Of a DNA stretch of 64,000 nucleotides, positions 61,537 to 64,000 are shown in pieces. Position numbers and translations under genes: made by a program. The number at the start of each line of letters is the position of its first letter. The stretch's first letter is position 1. This DNA comes from Pseudomonas sp. GM74 (GTDB lineage: Bacteria > Pseudomonadota > Gammaproteobacteria > Pseudomonadales > Pseudomonadaceae): assembly GCF_000282455.1 (NCBI RefSeq), contig NZ_AKJG01000046.1, positions 62,001 through 126,000 on the forward strand. Reading direction: 5' to 3'. The notes under the pieces are model-generated. The model saw nothing but the letters and a program-made list of their open reading frames with translations, was not told where the DNA came from and ran no database searches.

Positions 61537-62414
61537 GCATCGTTGATCTGTCGTCGCTTCCCGCGCCGAGCGTGCTGGAGCCGTTGGATTTCGAAGCCGT
61601 GTATGAGGAAGGCCTGGGGGTCTTTCGCGGCTACATGGGCGACAACTGGAACGCCGCGCTGGAAAGCGATCCGGTGACCAAGGTGTTGGAAGTCGGGGCC
61701 TACATCAAGGTCGGCAACCGTGCCCGAGTCAACGATGCCGGCAAGGCGCTGTTACTGGCACACGCCATCCGCGATGATCTCGATCACTTGGGAGCCAACG
61801 TCAATCTCAAACGGTTGGTCATTCAGGCCGAGGATCTTCTGGCGGTACCGCCGGTACCGGAGGTCAGGGAAGATGACGACCCGTTCCGTGAACGCATTCA
61901 GTTGGCCTACGAAGGGTTGACCACTGCCGGCCCGCGTGCCAGCTACATCCTGCATGCGCGCAATGCGTCGGGCCTGGTCGCGGATGCCACCGCCGAAAGT
62001 CCGGCACCCTGCAACGTTACGGTCACGGTGCTGAGTTCCGAGGGCAAAGGCGTGGCCAGTCCTGAACTGCTGGCCACGGTCAAGGCGGCACTGAATGACG
62101 AGGACGTCAGGCCTGTGGGTGATCGGCTGACCGTGCAAAGCGCGCAGATTATCGACTACCGCATCGATGCGATTCTGCACATGAGCAGTGTCGGGCCTGA
62201 GGTGGACGCCAGCCTGGCTGAGGCCAAAAGCCGCATTAACGCTTGGATCAATCCACGCAAGCGGCTCGGGGTCGAAGTGGCGCGCTCGGCGGTGGACGCG
62301 CAGCTGCATATCGCCGGCGTGTCTCGTGTTGAGCTGGTCGGCTGGGTCGACCTAGCCCCGACCAAGGCGCAGGCGGTGTACTGCACCGAAGTCACCGTAA
62401 ATCTGGCGGGCTGA
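61533..62414 (+). CDS. Baseplate J protein
   Basis: 293 residues: PLDFEAVYEEGLGVFRGYMG, VLEVGAYIKVGNRARVNDAG, DPFRERIQLAYEGLTTAGPR, SYILHARNASGLVADATAES, then TVQSAQIIDYRIDAILHMSS. Clear P2 gpJ family, which builds the baseplate wedge. Start coupled to gpW. Confidence 0.95.
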   Translation: MSIVDLSSLPAPSVLEPLDFEAVYEEGLGVFRGYMGDNWNAALESDPVTKVLEVGAYIKVGNRARVNDAGKALLLAHAIRDDLDHLGANVNLKRLVIQAEDLLAVPPVPEVREDDDPFRERIQLAYEGLTTAGPRASYILHARNASGLVADATAESPAPCNVTVTVLSSEGKGVASPELLATVKAALNDEDVRPVGDRLTVQSAQIIDYRIDAILHMSSVGPEVDASLAEAKSRINAWINPRKRLGVEVARSAVDAQLHIAGVSRVELVGWVDLAPTKAQAVYCTEVTVNLAG

Positions 62415-62415
62415 C

Positions 62416-63024
62416 ATGAACAGCCTACTGCCGAGCAATAGCACGCAACTGGAGCGCGCCCTGGAGGCGGCGTTCTACGAAAAAACCATTGTCCCGCTGC
62501 GCACGCTCTACAACGCCGACACCTGTCCGGTGCATTTGCTGCCGCACCTGGCGTGGGCCTGGTCGGTCGATCGCTGGGATTATCGGTGGAGCGAGGCGAC
62601 CAAGCGCGCCGCGATCAAGGCGTCGTATTACATCCATGCCCACAAGGGCACCATCGGCGCCTTGCGTCGGGTGGTCGAGCCCCTGGGCTACCTGATCGAG
62701 ATTATCGAGTGGTTCAACACGGTTCCGGAGGGGGTGCCAGGCACCTTCGCGCTCAAGGTGGGCGTGCTGGACACCGGGATCACCGAGGAAATGTATCAGG
62801 AGCTGGAGCGCCTGATCGACGACGCGAAGCCGGTGACGCGGCATCTGACGGGCTTGGCGATCAGCCTGGAAAGCCAAGGCATCTTGAACGTCGCGATCAG
62901 CGTGTACGAAGGCGATGAAATCGACGTTTACCCACCGGTTGCGCGTGACATCGAGGTCAGCGGCACCCTCGGCGTGGTTGGCCGCGAACACTCCATAGAC
63001 ACCCTGGACGTTTATTATGATTGA
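62416..63024 (+). CDS. Tail protein I (P2 gpI family)
   Basis: 202 residues: LLPSNSTQLERALEAAFYEK, HLAWAWSVDRWDYRWSEATK, RAAIKASYYIHAHKGTIGAL, RRVVEPLGYLIEIIEWF. The P2 gpI pattern is intact. It follows gpJ by 1 nt and overlaps the fibre gene start by 8 nt. Confidence 0.95.
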   Translation: MNSLLPSNSTQLERALEAAFYEKTIVPLRTLYNADTCPVHLLPHLAWAWSVDRWDYRWSEATKRAAIKASYYIHAHKGTIGALRRVVEPLGYLIEIIEWFNTVPEGVPGTFALKVGVLDTGITEEMYQELERLIDDAKPVTRHLTGLAISLESQGILNVAISVYEGDEIDVYPPVARDIEVSGTLGVVGREHSIDTLDVYYD

Positions 63025-64000
63025 TGCGACTTCGCAGTTTTTCGCCACCCTCACGAATGTGGGGATGGCCAAGCAGGCGAACGCCGACGCGCTCGGCATT
63101 GCCTGGACGTTTGCTCAAATGGGTGTGGGGGATGCCAACGGCACCGACCCGGTACCCAGCGCGACGCAGACCCAACTGATCAATGAGCGCCGGCGCCGGC
63201 CGCTGAATCAGGTGCGGGTCGACCCGAACAATGCAGCAGTGATCATCGCCGAACAGATTATCCCGGCCGATGAGGGGGGGTGGTGGATTCGCGAAATCGG
63301 CCTCTACGACGCGGACGGCGATCTGGTGGCGGTGGCCAACTGCGCGCCGAGTTACAAGCCAGTGCTGTCGCAAGGCTCGGGCCGCACGCAAGTGGTGAGG
63401 ATGAATTTCATCGTGGCCAGCACCGGCAACATCACGCTGAAGATTGACCCTGCGGTGGTGTTGGCGACTCGCGAATACGTTGATACGCGGATCGTGGAAG
63501 AGCTGAATAAGCTCGACAGCAAGCAATCGGTGCGTGTGGCCACCACGGCCAACATCGTGCTGGCGGGCCTTCAGTCCGTCGACGGCGTGGCCCTGGCGGC
63601 CGGCGATCGCGTGCTGGTGAAAAATCAGGTCGTGGCCAAGGACAATGGCATTTGGCTGGTGGCGGCGCTGGCGTGGAAGCGCGCGGCGGATGCCGACAGC
63701 AACGCCGAAGTGACCTCGGCGCTGTTGACGTCGGTCGAGCAGGGCACCACGCAAGCCGACACCCGTTGGCAGTTGATCACCGATGGGGCGATTGTGGTCG
63801 GCACCACGGCGCTGACCTTTCAGAACGTGACGCAAGGCTTTGCGCCGCTCAACTCCCCAGCATTTTTGGGGGCGCCCACTGTTCCCACTCCGGCACCGTT
63901 CGACGTCAGCAAATTGGCGATCAACTCGGAGTTTTTGCAGCGGGCACTCGGCAGCTATTCCGGGTTTTCCCCGCTAAACGCATCCAGAAGTCTGACACTT
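63017..64000 (+). CDS. Phage tail fibre protein, 5' part
   Basis: First 328 codons, open to the right edge. The N-terminus (SQFFATLTNVGMAKQANADA, IPADEGGWWIREIGLYDADG, LVAVANCAPSYKP) is the conserved fibre attachment domain of P2 gpH-type proteins. A repeat-like shaft (VRVATTANIVLAGLQSVDGV, DRVLVKNQVVAKDNGIWLVA) leads toward a receptor-binding end outside the window. ATG 63017 overlaps gpI. It decides host range; a chaperone gene probably follows. Confidence 0.92.
   Translation, partial: MIDATSQFFATLTNVGMAKQANADALGIAWTFAQMGVGDANGTDPVPSATQTQLINERRRRPLNQVRVDPNNAAVIIAEQIIPADEGGWWIREIGLYDADGDLVAVANCAPSYKPVLSQGSGRTQVVRMNFIVASTGNITLKIDPAVVLATREYVDTRIVEELNKLDSKQSVRVATTANIVLAGLQSVDGVALAAGDRVLVKNQVVAKDNGIWLVAALAWKRAADADSNAEVTSALLTSVEQGTTQADTRWQLITDGAIVVGTTALTFQNVTQGFAPLNSPAFLGAPTVPTPAPFDVSKLAINSEFLQRALGSYSGFSPLNASRSLTL

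Overview
The window is chromosomal DNA of a Pseudomonas, most likely from the P. fluorescens/P. putida side of the genus. The evidence is the clpP-clpX-lon-hupB-ppiD order, Pseudomonas-type REP/REPIN repeats, P. putida-like type I secretion genes beside a giant haem peroxidase, and a dusA-integrated Pseudomonas prophage. All calls come from reading sequence and translations; no database search was run.

Layout. (1) 1-8.3 kb: protein quality control and nucleoid genes: the 3' end of clpP, clpX, lon with a heat-shock-like promoter, hupB with a clear sigma70 promoter, a degenerate tRNA-Asp-like relic, ppiD, a DUF2242 lipoprotein and a 28-codon acidic ORF. (2) 8.3-10.5 kb: a minus-strand pair, a nitrilase-fold protein lacking the catalytic Cys and Lys, and an AraC regulator 3 nt downstream. 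(3) 10.6-26.4 kb: a type I secretion operon (ABC transporter, HlyD adaptor, TolC channel) divergent from a 3544-residue secreted protein. That protein has two complete animal-type haem peroxidase domains, several RTX calcium-binding blocks and a 4 x 246 bp tandem repeat near its C-terminal export signal. (4) 26.5-38.7 kb: two unknown membrane proteins, fadH, a D-cysteine desulfhydrase-like PLP enzyme, cytochrome b561, an orphan WcaJ-type sugar-phosphate transferase, two winged-helix regulators, uppP and dusA.

(5) 38.7 kb to the right edge: the left part of a prophage inserted at the 5' end of dusA. Next to the integrase is a minus-strand gene with the T1-D17-K33 signature of the proteasome beta fold. 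A minus-strand early operon (45.3 to 40.9 kb) carries small unknown genes, an antirepressor-like protein, a DUF2303 protein, two PrtN-family proteins and a cytosine-C5 DNA methyltransferase. The methyltransferase gene is almost completely overprinted by a second long ORF. CI-like and Cro-like regulators with shared operator half-sites form the switch. The plus-strand replication module has CII-like, TraR/DksA-like and primase-helicase genes followed by a cluster of nonamer repeats that looks like an origin. After a possible late regulator, a terminator, a DUF1883 moron and a holin comes a morphogenesis operon with a lambda-like head (Nu1, GpA, gpW, portal, ClpP-like protease, gpD, gpE, FII, Z) joined to a P2-like contractile-tail baseplate (V, W, J, I, fibre). 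The fibre gene runs off the right end; attR, most tail genes and the endolysin lie outside.

The most promising unexplained items are the overprinted methyltransferase locus, the phage-borne proteasome-like hydrolase, the candidate iteron origin, the tandem double peroxidase and the catalytically dead nitrilase homologue.
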